Source: Cupriavidus necator (lineage in GTDB: Bacteria; Pseudomonadota; Gammaproteobacteria; Burkholderiales; Burkholderiaceae). Taken from it: DNA of 64,000 bases. Positions 18,654-26,906 of this stretch are shown piece by piece. The notes under the pieces were generated by a model. The model made no database searches, had not been told where the DNA came from, and saw nothing but the letters and a program-made list of their open reading frames with translations. Position numbers and translations under genes: made by a program. The stretch is from assembly GCA_022041995.1 (NCBI GenBank), contig CP074381.1:2294001-2358000 (forward strand), in the 5' to 3' direction. The stretch's first letter is position 1. The number at the start of each line of letters is the position of its first letter.

Positions 18654-19292
18654 TCTTTTGTCCTGCCTCCCGACGTGCGCACAACCTTTTGTGAGCGTAT
18701 CCCCTGACAAGGTGCGCCGTTCATCCGCGCGTCTTCCCGATTTGCACTATCCACCAGTGTCATACGTCAACGACTGAATAACGTGCTTCACCTTTTCTGC
18801 CTCTTCGTCAAAAGGCGGTCCTGCCAACCACAATAAGAGCCACCGAAAGCACGGCGTGCCAAAAGCACGCTCTACTAGACAGTATGTCTTAGTGGAGTTA
18901 AATCCTTTCACCCGACTGAGTCGTCAATGTTCTTCAACGCACATTGCAATTTTTAACTCTGGTGTGAGCCAGATTAATTTCACATCATAATATCAATGAA
19001 GGCCACATAACAGCTTGCAAGCACTCACTACCGCGATAGAGAAATAGGAATCTACGTTGAGCGCGCTGCAGAGGGCCAATCAAAACTCGCTCAGAAGAGG
19101 GCTCCGAGATTCGGAACACCCGTTGGCGCGTCGCCAACATCACTCACCCTCAGTGGCCAGCGATCTTGGCACCAGCTGGCTTGTTCAACTATGCTCATCG
19201 CAGGACCACTAGCGCCAGCAGGCGAACAAGCTCGCTGACGGTTCAGTGCTTTGATAACTCGCGAGCTTGATTCTTTTTACTTCGAGGATGAA
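18654..19292. other. Intergenic region without recognised genes
   Basis: About 640 bases, AT-richer than the surrounding DNA around 18880-18990. No gene was recognised; promoters of the flanking GNAT and cold-shock genes should lie here. Confidence 0.5.
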
Positions 19293-19500
19293 ATGTCGAC
19301 AGGTATTGTGAAGTGGTTCAACAGCGAAAATGGTTACGGCTTCATCACGGCGGATGACGGCGGCAAGGATTTGTTCGCTCATCACAGCGAAATTCAAGGC
19401 ACCGGATACAAAGTCCCTCGAGGAAGGCGCCAAAGTCGAGTTCGAAGTCAAAGATAATCCCAAATGACCCCAAGCTTCGCAGATTCGCGTTATTCGATAG
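19293..19500 (+). pseudogene. Cold-shock protein (CspA family) pseudogene
   Basis: The first 40 residues are a normal cold-shock domain start ([18 protein letters not shown], with the RNP1-like K-D-L-F-A-H-H-S). At 19409-19413 one extra base shifts the frame. The correct frame then continues [17 protein letters not shown] but meets a TGA where family members have Gly, before P-Q-A-S-Q-I-R-V-I. With two independent lesions this is a true pseudogene of a ~68-residue RNA chaperone. The ATG follows GAGGATGAA. Confidence 0.85.
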
Positions 19501-19609
19501 TCGTAGGCTTTTCGCCACTGCGAGTGGCACTCTTCCCGAGCACACCTAAGGTTTTCACGCGTTGCAGCCCGAACGGAATGGCGCTGCAGGACACTACTCT
19601 GTTTCACTG

Positions 19610-19924
19610 TCAGTCATGGCGGGGACGACGCTTTCGCGTGACCATGCGCGGCGTCGCAGCCTCTTTGTCGGAGGCATTGTCTTGGGCGGTACGGATTCTG
19701 GAGCCCGGCTCACGCACCCGCCCTTGTAATTGAATCGTGGATATCGCGCTCTTGTAAATGGCCTGCGTGCCGCTTAGAGCGCTTAGCACCACTACGAATC
19801 CGTCGAACGACACGATTAACCCGCCGAGTCTGACACCGTTGACCAGGTACACGTCGACAGGCTTCCCTTCTTTGCGCGCTGTGTTCAGAAATCCGTTTTG
19901 TGCAGAGGATTGTTCAGGCTGCAT
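19610..19924 (-). CDS. Hfq-like Sm-fold RNA-binding protein (divergent)
   Basis: About 104 residues with a single Sm/Hfq domain. The Sm1 part reads F-L-N-T-A-R-K-E-G-K-P-V-D-V-Y-L-V-N-G-V-R-L, then S-F-D-G-F-V-V-V-L, and Sm2 is I-Y-K-S-A-I-S-T-I, where canonical Hfq has Y-K-H-A-I-S-T. The conserved Sm2 His is thus replaced by Ser. A basic 40-residue tail follows (R-K-R-R-P-R-H-D at the end). The start at 19924 has GAGG 7 bases upstream. It is probably an accessory-genome Hfq paralogue acting on sRNA-mRNA pairing; the housekeeping hfq is normally elsewhere, beside hflX. Neighbouring H-NS-like and cold-shock genes give a nucleic-acid-binding theme. Confidence 0.78.
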   Translation of the reverse strand: MQPEQSSAQNGFLNTARKEGKPVDVYLVNGVRLGGLIVSFDGFVVVLSALSGTQAIYKSAISTIQLQGRVREPGSRIRTAQDNASDKEAATPRMVTRKRRPRHD

Positions 19925-20396
19925 AAAAGCCTCGACAGACGCGGACGCTTGCGCCACCTGGCCTTCGCTGCTCGACTTCCCTATGGGCCAAAACAGAACG
20001 ACGTGCAAAGCCAGTTATCGAGCAGAAGAGGCCTTCGCCTCAGCCGCTGCACCTCACTACCGGCGTGTCGACCGCGACGAAAGGCCCCCGAATAGAATCG
20101 CTTCCAGATTGCAAAGAACTTTCTTACCCTGAGTACCGTGTCACCTGGCGACTTACAATCGCTTACAAAATGCGGCACCCTGCAATGATAGCCTTGTGGA
20201 ACTAATCGCTGCGGCGTTCAAGAGCAATAAGCGGCAACAAAGGGGCTAGCCAATTTGAAGCAGGTGTCGAACAACACCGGCTCGCTGGCCCCCTATTGGC
20301 TGAGCTCAACGGACTCGACGTAGCAGCTGCAACTTTAGTGACTCGAATTGCTGCGTTCCCGCCTTCAGCTCGCACGTAACATGGGGAGGCGCCGCA

Positions 20397-20816
20397 ATGG
20401 TAAAGAGCGTGCAAATTCGAGCAGCAAAAGCAACTGATTGGTCTTCAATCGTTGATATTCTAGAATGCTGCGGCTTGCCGACAGATGTGGTCGGCGATTC
20501 ATCGCACTTCTTTCAAGTCGCGGTGTTAGGCGGGCAAGTGGTGGGATGTGCTTGCACAGAGAAATACGACGAAACCGTTGTTGTGCGGTCTGTGGCTGTG
20601 ACACCTGAGCATCACGGCCAACACATTACCATCCACCTTGTTGGCACGGCTCTAACGCGGGCCCGAGCGGAAGGCTGCACAAGGGCCGTGCTTATCACCG
20701 CCGGCGACGATGATTTTTCACCCCCTGAGCTGGAGTTGCCCGAAGAGGTAAGTCTGTCTGCCGATTTCGTGCGGAGGTTTGGTATTAGTCGAAAATCGAA
20801 GGAGCCCATCGACTAG
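20397..20816 (+). CDS. GNAT acetyltransferase, diverged paralogue
   Basis: A 139-residue GNAT protein clearly related to the gene at 18210-18653 (shared I-R-A-A, C-G-L-P, V-A-V-L-G, V-I/V-G-C-A-C, V-x-S-V-A-V, and E-F/D-F-V-R-R-F-G). The ATG follows GGGGAGG. The acetyl-CoA loop reads T-P-E-H-H-G-Q-H-I-T-I-H, lacking the usual Arg/Gly pattern. The F-F-A-R-F-G-F segment is replaced by D-D-D-F-S-P-P-E-L, and the C-terminal Cys-Met motif is absent. It may have lost or changed activity. Confidence 0.7.
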   Translation: MVKSVQIRAAKATDWSSIVDILECCGLPTDVVGDSSHFFQVAVLGGQVVGCACTEKYDETVVVRSVAVTPEHHGQHITIHLVGTALTRARAEGCTRAVLITAGDDDFSPPELELPEEVSLSADFVRRFGISRKSKEPID

Positions 20817-20856
20817 CCCCGAATGGTCCCTCCGCACGCAGCACTGCGCCGCCTTC

Positions 20857-21177
20857 TTAGGCTTCTGCAATCAGGAATCTCGCCCTATTTTTTCCGAGCC
20901 ATGCCGGTGCTCGACCACGTCCAGACCAAGTTGCACCAGTCTTAGGATCCATGTATTTGGGCGGAAGTTCGGACTTTGCCTTCGTTGCAGCCTTACCCTT
21001 CTCAGCGCCAGCAGCCGGTCGTCCACGACGACGCTTCGTGGCAATGTCGTCGACGGTGAGCTCATACTCTACCATCAGCCCTTGGATTTTCTCGATAACG
21101 CCAGCGATATCGGTCGCGCGGACTTCGGCAAGCTGCGCTTCAAGCGCTTGCTTTTCCGCCAAGGGATAGACAGTCAA
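20857..21177 (-). CDS. H-NS family nucleoid protein
   Basis: About 106 residues. The C-terminal DNA-binding motif is typical for the Burkholderiales H-NS class (D-P-K-T-G-A-T-W-S-G-R-G-R-A-P-A-W-L, with the minor-groove G-R-G-R-A). A basic linker with an R-R-R-G-R-P AT-hook-like stretch and an N-terminal coiled-coil (L-E-A-Q-L-A-E-V-R) precede it. The start is uncertain: a stop lies four codons upstream of the TTG at 21177 and no good ribosome site is visible, so the N-terminus may be truncated. Such proteins silence AT-rich transferred DNA, fitting the mosaic character of this region. It is divergent from the nuclease gene with only 12 bases between. Confidence 0.82.
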   Translation of the reverse strand: MTVYPLAEKQALEAQLAEVRATDIAGVIEKIQGLMVEYELTVDDIATKRRRGRPAAGAEKGKAATKAKSELPPKYMDPKTGATWSGRGRAPAWLGKNRARFLIAEA

Positions 21178-21189
21178 AGGAAGGAATCA

Positions 21190-21936
21190 ATGCATCTTGT
21201 TTTACGGTTGGCCGCAACCGCTGCCATTTGCCTGGGCGTCACCGCCCCCGTTCAAGCAGCAACGGAATTTTGACCGCTGCCCACAGTTCTTTGCACAAGG
21301 CGCTGTTCCGCAGGTCCGGAACGTCCAAAGCCTTAAGCCGCGCGCCCTGTGCTTTGAAGCATTCGCCGTGTTGCACTCTGGCACGACGAAGACGCCAGTC
21401 TATGTGGCTGAGCGGCTGAATTCAGAGCGAGTTGCCGATGCACAGGATGAAGAACGGACGAACAAGTTCTTTGCCGATGCTCGGCTGCCTCGCGCGGAAC
21501 GGGCTGAGCTCGACGATTACAAGGGGTCAGGCTACGACCGAGGGCACATGGCACCAGCGGGGGATATGCCGAATGCCACGGCAATGGCACAAAGCTTCTC
21601 CCTGGCCAATATGGTCCCCAAGCTCCACAGAATAATCGAAAGAGCTGGGCAGGCATTGAGAAGGCAACGCGAAAATACGTCTGGCGTGCTAAGGGGGATG
21701 TGTATGTAATCACGGGACCAGTGTTTGGGTCCGCCGCACCCGCCACCATCGGCCAAGACCAAGTGTGGGTGCCGCAATATCTCTTCAAACTCGTGTATGA
21801 CTCGACGACACATCGCGCCTGGATTCACTGGATTGAGAATTCAGATTCAGCACGCGCTGGGCAGCCGACTACATATCGTGAACTTGTCAAGCGAACCGGC
21901 GTGGAGTTCTTGCCTGGCGTCCCCATAGCAGAATGA
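21190..21936 (+). pseudogene. Secreted DNA/RNA non-specific endonuclease, two frameshifts
   Basis: A NUC1/EndA-type nuclease of about 248 residues spread over three frames. The signal peptide starts at 21190 after AAGGAAGGAATCA (L-R-L-A-A-T-A-A-I, cut near V-Q-A-A). Four T at 21268-21271, instead of three, bring a TGA at once. The central part carries the catalytic D-R-G-H in G-Y-D-R-G-H-M-A-P-A-G-D-M. Four C at 21616-21619, instead of five, cause the second shift, after which V-Y-V-I-T-G-P-V-F-G and the C-terminus are readable. Both lesions are in homopolymers, so either decay or read error is possible. It would degrade nucleic acid outside the cytoplasm. Confidence 0.85.
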
Positions 21937-22019
21937 TGCTTGACCCGGACATGCCAACGCCTCTGTGTCGTCGGCCAGGCCGTACTCAGCTCACCGCAAC
22001 AAAATAGGATGCGAGATAT

Positions 22020-22178
22020 ATGCAGCGAGGGAGGGAGCACCGTGACGACAGCATGCGCCAAGAGCATAGGCTGGCAGCAAATGAGCTAGCGGCGCTGGAA
22101 GCGAAGGCAAGCAGTCTCGGGGACTACATCCTGGCTGGGCACTTGATGAGAGATGTGGATTCAGAGTGGTCAGAATAG
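22020..22178 (+). CDS. Possible small ORF, 52 residues
   Basis: An ATG at 22020 opens a 52-residue charged, helical frame (Q-E-H-R-L-A-A-N-E-L-A-A-L-E-A-K-A) ending at TAG 22176-22178. No ribosome site of note and no known family; listed because it is the only frame in this stretch with coherent amphipathic character. Confidence 0.3.
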   Translation: MQRGREHRDDSMRQEHRLAANELAALEAKASSLGDYILAGHLMRDVDSEWSE

Positions 22179-22394
22179 GCCAGTGCAGCCTACCTCATCT
22201 GCACTGGGCAGTTCACTGCAGGGGCAGGAATAACCTTTTGGCGGCAAGTCGTGGGCTGAGACGACTTCGTCATCCTGCAGGCAGTGCAAATCGTCTTCGC
22301 GACTTGAAGCGAATCGCTCTTGAAGTTCAGAATGGGTCGTGGGAAGATGGTCTGGCTTGAGACTAGACTGACATTGTATTAAGCGGGGATTGCA

Positions 22395-22742
22395 GTGAGG
22401 ACCGTCAACATGCTGCAAGCCAAGTCTTCGTTATCTCGCATCGTAGAGGACCTCGAGAAAGGGCGGGAGCGCGAAATCGCTATTGCTCGCAATGGTCGCC
22501 CGCTAGCTAAGCTGGTATCTTTGAAGAATCGGCGGGTTCACCGCCCCACACTGTTTGGGGGCCACTGCCGAGTCAGGCCAGCCCCACTGCTCAATGAGAA
22601 ACCTGACAGGAAAACGTACGCCCGGACCGACAGCGGAAAGGGAAAACACTGTGCCGGGCGTCGCGGACACCGGTACGGAAAAGTGCGGAGCAGAACGCCC
22701 CGCATCCTTCTTGTTCAGGAGGTCACTACCAACCGCAATTGA
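22395..22742 (+). pseudogene. Phd/YefM-type antitoxin, N-terminal domain only
   Basis: The GTG start follows a GGGG purine stretch. Residues 1-45 are a normal type II antitoxin DNA-binding domain (T-V-N-M-L-Q-A-K-S-S-L-S-R-I-V-E, then R-E-I-A-I-A-R-N-G-R-P-L-A-K-L-V). After that the frame no longer resembles the family and continues 70 Arg-rich residues without domain. No PIN or RelE toxin follows. It is either a decayed module or an orphan antitoxin whose C-terminus was replaced. Confidence 0.65.
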
Positions 22743-22815
22743 TGATCAAACAAGCGGGATTGCTCGGACACCTCTGCCGTTATGGCCCATCGGGAGCACC
22801 CTCTTCAAGCGCGCG

Positions 22816-23700
22816 TCAGCCAGCAACCGTGCCCGGCACAGCCCGGTGCGCGCGGAGCATGTCCCCCAGAGAGCGCGGCGCTACGCCAGTTACATTCAGC
22901 ACGGTGTCGGTGACGCGGTCTTCGCTGCCATTGCGGATCGCCTCATGCTCTAGCGATGCCAGGAATCCCGCGAACAGTTCAGGGACGCCATACTTCGCCA
23001 TATGCGCCGCGGCAGCAGTCGTCGATACGGCCACGTGGCGCACGGCATTCCCGGTCAGTTGAGTGATGACGCCAGCAACATCGTCGTAACTCAGGGCTTG
23101 TGGGCCAGTGATGATGTGCGCAGCGTTATGCGCGTTCCGGTCTGTCAGCGCGTGGAATGCAACGGCGGCAATATCGTTCACCGAAACAAAGCCGATACGG
23201 CCGCTTCCGGCCGCGCTAACGATTTCACCGTTTTCTGCGATGGACCGGCCGTGATGGTGCGTCGGATCGACGAAGTTCTCCATGAACCAGGATGGCCGCA
23301 ATACCGCCCACTCTGGAGCCATGCTGCGCAGGCCGGCGTGCACCGTGCCCAGTCCGGGCATTCCCTCCTCGATTGCCGACGAGCTAAGAAGGATAAAACG
23401 CCGGACCCCGGCGTCAAGCGCACGGCGCACAAGTTCCAGCATCTGCTCAGACGGATCCGCCACCAGTAATGGAGCAATCAGGTAGATCGCATCCACGCCC
23501 GAGACTGCAGGACCGTGCGTTGCGACGTCGTTCCAGTCGAAGCGAACAACGTTTGCATCGCTACTGGCAGAGCGACTCGCCACACGAGCCTTCACTCCTG
23601 CCGCGGTCAGCCGTGCGGTCAGTGCACGTCCAGTTTTTCCGGTCCCGCCAAGAACCAAGACTTGCGAGGGTCGAGATGCATTGTCGTGATGCTGGGTCAT
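22816..23700 (-). CDS. NmrA-like NAD(P)-binding oxidoreductase
   Basis: A 294-residue atypical SDR. The glycine motif is V-L-G-G-T-G-K-T-G-R near residue 17, typical for NmrA/NAD(P)H:quinone reductase-like proteins that bind NADP(H) and act as reductases or redox sensors. The classical Y-x-x-x-K is absent. L-R-P-S-W-F-M-E-N-F in the middle and I-T-G-P-Q-A-L-S-Y later are family landmarks. It starts 3 bases after the SnoaL-like gene, so both are one operon, and a TetR gene lies upstream in the same direction. Confidence 0.87.
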   Translation of the reverse strand: MTQHHDNASRPSQVLVLGGTGKTGRALTARLTAAGVKARVASRSASSDANVVRFDWNDVATHGPAVSGVDAIYLIAPLLVADPSEQMLELVRRALDAGVRRFILLSSSAIEEGMPGLGTVHAGLRSMAPEWAVLRPSWFMENFVDPTHHHGRSIAENGEIVSAAGSGRIGFVSVNDIAAVAFHALTDRNAHNAAHIITGPQALSYDDVAGVITQLTGNAVRHVAVSTTAAAAHMAKYGVPELFAGFLASLEHEAIRNGSEDRVTDTVLNVTGVAPRSLGDMLRAHRAVPGTVAG

Positions 23701-23703
23701 GGT

Positions 23704-24168
23704 TCAGTGCTCCCCCAGGACATTTTTCAGCGCCTCGGCGCCGCCCATGGCACCTAGCACTGCCAACGGGTTCCAGTAGTCGCGGAGTCTGTAGAGCAGC
23801 CCATCACGAACTTCAAAAACCCACACATAGGAGATGTTGTAGTCGTTGCCGTTGCTGAGGACCTTGCCGCTACAGCTAACCTCGGCAATCGCCTTGCTGA
23901 CGTCCTGCAACTCATAAAGCGTCTGCTCGGGGAAGCCCGTGATCGCGACAAGATTGGGAAAGTCCTTGAGATAGGCACGCAGCGCAGCCTTTCCTTCCAG
24001 TCGGTTCGGATGCCCGGCAGGTGCATATGGAATCTCGAGCACAGCATCGTCGTGCCAGATAGCAAAGAACCGCTCCATATCCTGTGCCACCAAAGAATCT
24101 ATGAATTCCCTGAACACCTTGACGCGGTCTGACCCGCTGCCGGTGGAAGTGTCGATTTGCTTGTCCAT
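23704..24168 (-). CDS. SnoaL-like / NTF2-fold protein
   Basis: A 154-residue member of the SnoaL-like polyketide-cyclase/NTF2 superfamily. A helix with F-I-D-S-L-V-A-Q-D-M-E-R-F-F is followed by W-H-D-D-A-V-L-E-I-P-Y-A-P and a curved sheet ending D-Y-W-N-P-L-A-V-L. The family includes ketosteroid-isomerase-like and limonene-epoxide-hydrolase-like enzymes, but no specific activity can be assigned. Translationally coupled to the NmrA-like gene. A palindromic candidate TetR operator lies about 30-45 bases upstream of its start. Confidence 0.85.
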   Translation of the reverse strand: MDKQIDTSTGSGSDRVKVFREFIDSLVAQDMERFFAIWHDDAVLEIPYAPAGHPNRLEGKAALRAYLKDFPNLVAITGFPEQTLYELQDVSKAIAEVSCSGKVLSNGNDYNISYVWVFEVRDGLLYRLRDYWNPLAVLGAMGGAEALKNVLGEH

Positions 24169-24197
24169 TGATTAGCCCTCTCACGAAGTTTATACGT

Positions 24198-24214
24198 CGG
24201 AACGGTTCCGTTCC
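24198..24214. promoter_or_regulatory. Candidate TetR operator
   Basis: CGGAAC-G-GTTCCG is a palindrome, extended by a further GTTCC. A closely similar CGGAATCGTTCC lies in front of the neighbouring TetR gene, which suggests both promoters bind the same repressor. Confidence 0.5.
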
Positions 24215-24413
24215 ATATCAAGTTAGCACATGGGACGATGGAACTCAAGAGTATCGTCGTAGCTAGGGTTCCGGCGCGAATTGACAGGCGCGAAAAAGCC
24301 ACGTGTCAGCCCCTCAGGGTGAACACCTGGCAAAAAAAAGGTACGCGTGCGTTTCTTTCGGGCGCGCGGAACGGCCTACCCAGCGGTAGGCCGATGCGCC
24401 TCCAGGTATGCGG

Positions 24414-25031
24414 CTATACCGCGCTCGCCTTCAACGCAGCGAGGGTCGCTGCGACAAGCCGGCGAAGATATTTCGGCGATGCCGGTTTGCGGATGACGGT
24501 TAGACGCCAGTAGAGTGACGCCCCGAGCACCTCCAGCGCAAAATCCTCGTCCAAATCTGCCGGCAGTTCACGGCGCTGCTGCGCGCGCCGGAGGATGGCA
24601 ACGCCATTGGCGCGGCGTGGCTTTTGAATCGAGTCCAGAACCGTCTTCTGCAACTCGGGGTCGCGCGCCATTTCGCAGTGGAGTTCGGGGAGCACGCGCG
24701 TGGCGAACGGGTCCGCCAGCGCTTTAGAGGAGGCCTCAAAGAATGCCTTAAGGTCTCCCTCCAAGGAACCGGTATCCGGCGACGCCTCCACACCGATACC
24801 GATGTCCTGCACCAGCGATGCGATCAGCGCTTGGCGCGATCGCCAGCGCCGATACAGTGCCGCCTTGCCAACTCCAGCACGCTTGGCGACCACATCCATC
24901 GAAAAGCGACCGAAGCCGGCTTCAGCCAGCTCTTCGCGAGCCGCAGCTACGATGGCGTCGGTTACATCGGTCCGCAATACGGCGGCACCTGCTGGAGTCC
25001 GTGAACGTGCGGGTTCGAAAGGCTTATCCAT
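24414..25031 (-). CDS. TetR/AcrR family regulator
   Basis: A 205-residue TetR protein. The HTH is at residues ~22-68 (D-A-I-V-A-A-A-R-E-E-L, F-S-M-D-V-V-A-K-R-A-G-V, A-L-Y-R-R-W), followed by a helical ligand domain of the TetR_C type with R-V-L-P-E-L in its first third. The start at 25031 gives the usual length; the upstream extension is not conserved in character. It probably represses the SnoaL-like/NmrA-like operon and itself, since related palindromes lie in front of both. Confidence 0.88.
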   Translation of the reverse strand: MDKPFEPARSRTPAGAAVLRTDVTDAIVAAAREELAEAGFGRFSMDVVAKRAGVGKAALYRRWRSRQALIASLVQDIGIGVEASPDTGSLEGDLKAFFEASSKALADPFATRVLPELHCEMARDPELQKTVLDSIQKPRRANGVAILRRAQQRRELPADLDEDFALEVLGASLYWRLTVIRKPASPKYLRRLVAATLAALKASAV

Positions 25032-25083
25032 GTATCGAAGGCAGATAGGGACGACGTAGCGCCTTGGGCCATCCACACCAAGA

Positions 25084-25095
25084 CGGAATCGTTCC
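25084..25095. promoter_or_regulatory. Candidate TetR operator (autoregulatory)
   Basis: CGGAATCGTTCC lies about 55 bases upstream of the TetR start and matches the site at 24198-24209 at 10 of 12 positions, including both half-sites. Confidence 0.45.
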
Positions 25096-25223
25096 ATTCT
25101 ATCGTGATGTTGAACTGACGGTGCGAAGTTACGTTTCGCACCATCACCGCAGATCCAATTGCCCCACCCACCCTTCCCGCATCGATAACAAGGTACGCGA
25201 GCCCCACCCACACACTGCTAGGA

Positions 25224-26115
25224 CTAGTGTGGCGACTTAAGCCCCAGAATCTCCCGCGCTTCCGCCGGGGTCGCAACAGACATCCCAATATGGCTGAGAA
25301 TCGTGGTCGCACGTTCTACCAGTTGGCCATTTGTGGCAAACACCCTCGACTCAGGTAGAGGTTGTCCTCCAACCCAACGCGCACATTCCCGCCCAGCAGC
25401 GCTGCCTGCGCCACCATAGGCATCTCGTCCCGGGCAATGCCGAATGCCGCCCACTGCGCGTTTTTCGGCAACAGGTTTCGCTGGTACAGGATGGTCTCGG
25501 GAGTCGCTGGCGCCCCCATAGCACGCCGAGCACCATTTGATATAGCGGCGTGCCATCGATCAGCCCATCCGTCACCAGAGAATTCCCGAAAAGGATGTCG
25601 CCCGCGCTGAAGACTTCCAATTCCGGCTTGATGCCAAGCTCTTGGAAACGCTTCGCCATGGCCCGCAGCGTACGGGTGGTATTGAGGTAGACAAACTCCA
25701 GATTGCCTTCCTTCTGGTTGCCCGTAGTGATATCCAGCGACGCGATTTCGGGCAGGCACTCCTCGAGATGTCGCACCCGTTCAGCAACAGGAATAACGTC
25801 GCTCTCGGGCAGGCCTCTCGACTCATCTTCCGGATCCGGCAAAAAGAACGCCCCCAACCCGCACGTCAGGTTGATGACGATGTCCACGCCGGAAGCACGC
25901 ACTCGATCGACTACCTCCTTGAACAAGGCCGGATCACGACTTCCCGCGCCTGTCTCGGGGTCACGCACGTGAATATGCGCGATCGACGCGCCAGCATGTG
26001 CAGCCTCGACGCATGCCTCTGCGATTTGCTTTGGCGTCACAGGCATGGAGGGATGCTTTGGGTTAAAAGGCGCGTTGCCAGTTACCGCACAAGTAAGAAT
26101 GACTTTTCGAGACAT
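25224..26115 (-). CDS. BKACE family beta-keto acid cleavage enzyme (DUF849), two frameshifts
   Basis: BKACE enzymes condense a beta-keto acid with acetyl-CoA to give acetoacetate and a new acyl-CoA (founder: 3-keto-5-aminohexanoate cleavage enzyme). The start at 26115 lies 2 bases after the preceding stop. Metal-site histidines are in A-H-I-H-V-R-D-P near residue 49, and V-I-N-L-T-C-G-L-G and L-E-V-F-S-A-G-D follow. Two one-base losses in G/C runs (25513-25517 and 25343-25345) break the frame; adding one G at each restores G-A-P-A-T-P-E-T and S-R-G-V-F-A-T-N-G and leads to the stop at 25224, about 297 residues. It is last in an operon with two SDR genes that could make its keto-acid substrate. 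Confidence 0.88.
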
Positions 26116-26117
26116 GG

Positions 26118-26878
26118 TCAGATTTCCCATTCAACGTTTCCGCTCACGGCAATCAGTTCGCCGGTAATCTTGGATGCCGATGCTGAGGCAAGAAAACAGA
26201 CGGTTTCGGCCAACTCAGCTGGCGTCACCTTGGCTCGCATCGAGATGTACTTGAGGTATTCAGCCTCCACTTCGTCTACAGACGATTGCCGCTCGCGCGC
26301 AGCGTTCTCGACAATGCGCCGCATTCGCTCGTTGTCGATCATTCCGGGGAGGATGGCGTTGCATCGCACATTGAACGGGCCAAGCTCACGGGCAGCGTTG
26401 AGCGTCAGCGATTCCACGGCAGCCTTGGAAACGACGTACGGCGTGCGCATCGGCAAGCGCGTGCGCGTCGAGCCGGTGGAAAAATTGACGATGGCGCCAT
26501 GGCGATTGCGCTTCATCGCCGGTACCACATGCTTCATGAACTGAAACATGGCGCCGAGATTGACATCGATCGTCTGCTGCCAGGCAGCATCCTCAATGTC
26601 CTCAAGCGCAGCGCGTGGCCCCGCAATGCCCACGCAGTTAATCAGAATCGACGCGTCGCCAAAGGCGTGTCGGGCATCGGATACGACGCGACGAACTTCC
26701 GCCGGATCGCCGACCTGCGCGGCGGTGCCTGTCATTCCCGGTTGGCGGCCAATGTCGCAGCAAGCGCGTCCTCTCTCACATCGCAAATGTGGACACGGGC
26801 GCCTCGGGCCAGGAACAACTCGGCGACAGCGCGACCGACACTGTCAGCGCCTCCGGTCACGATAACGGTTTCATTCAT
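26118..26878 (-). CDS. SDR family dehydrogenase, single-base frameshift
   Basis: An SDR oxidoreductase of about 254 residues. The cofactor motif is T-G-G-A-D-S-V-G, the acidic residue D in C-D-V-R-E-D favours NAD, N-C-V-G-I-A-G follows, and the catalytic Tyr/Lys are in T-P-Y-V-V-S-K. The frame breaks at CCC 26737-26739; one more G in the coding strand gives A-N-R-G-M-T-G-T and joins both parts. It starts 28 bases after the first SDR stop and ends 2 bases before the BKACE gene, consistent with coordinated oxidation of a hydroxy acid to the keto acid cleaved by BKACE (inference). Confidence 0.87.
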
Positions 26879-26906
26879 GATCTCGCTCGACTGAATATGC
26901 TTGCGT

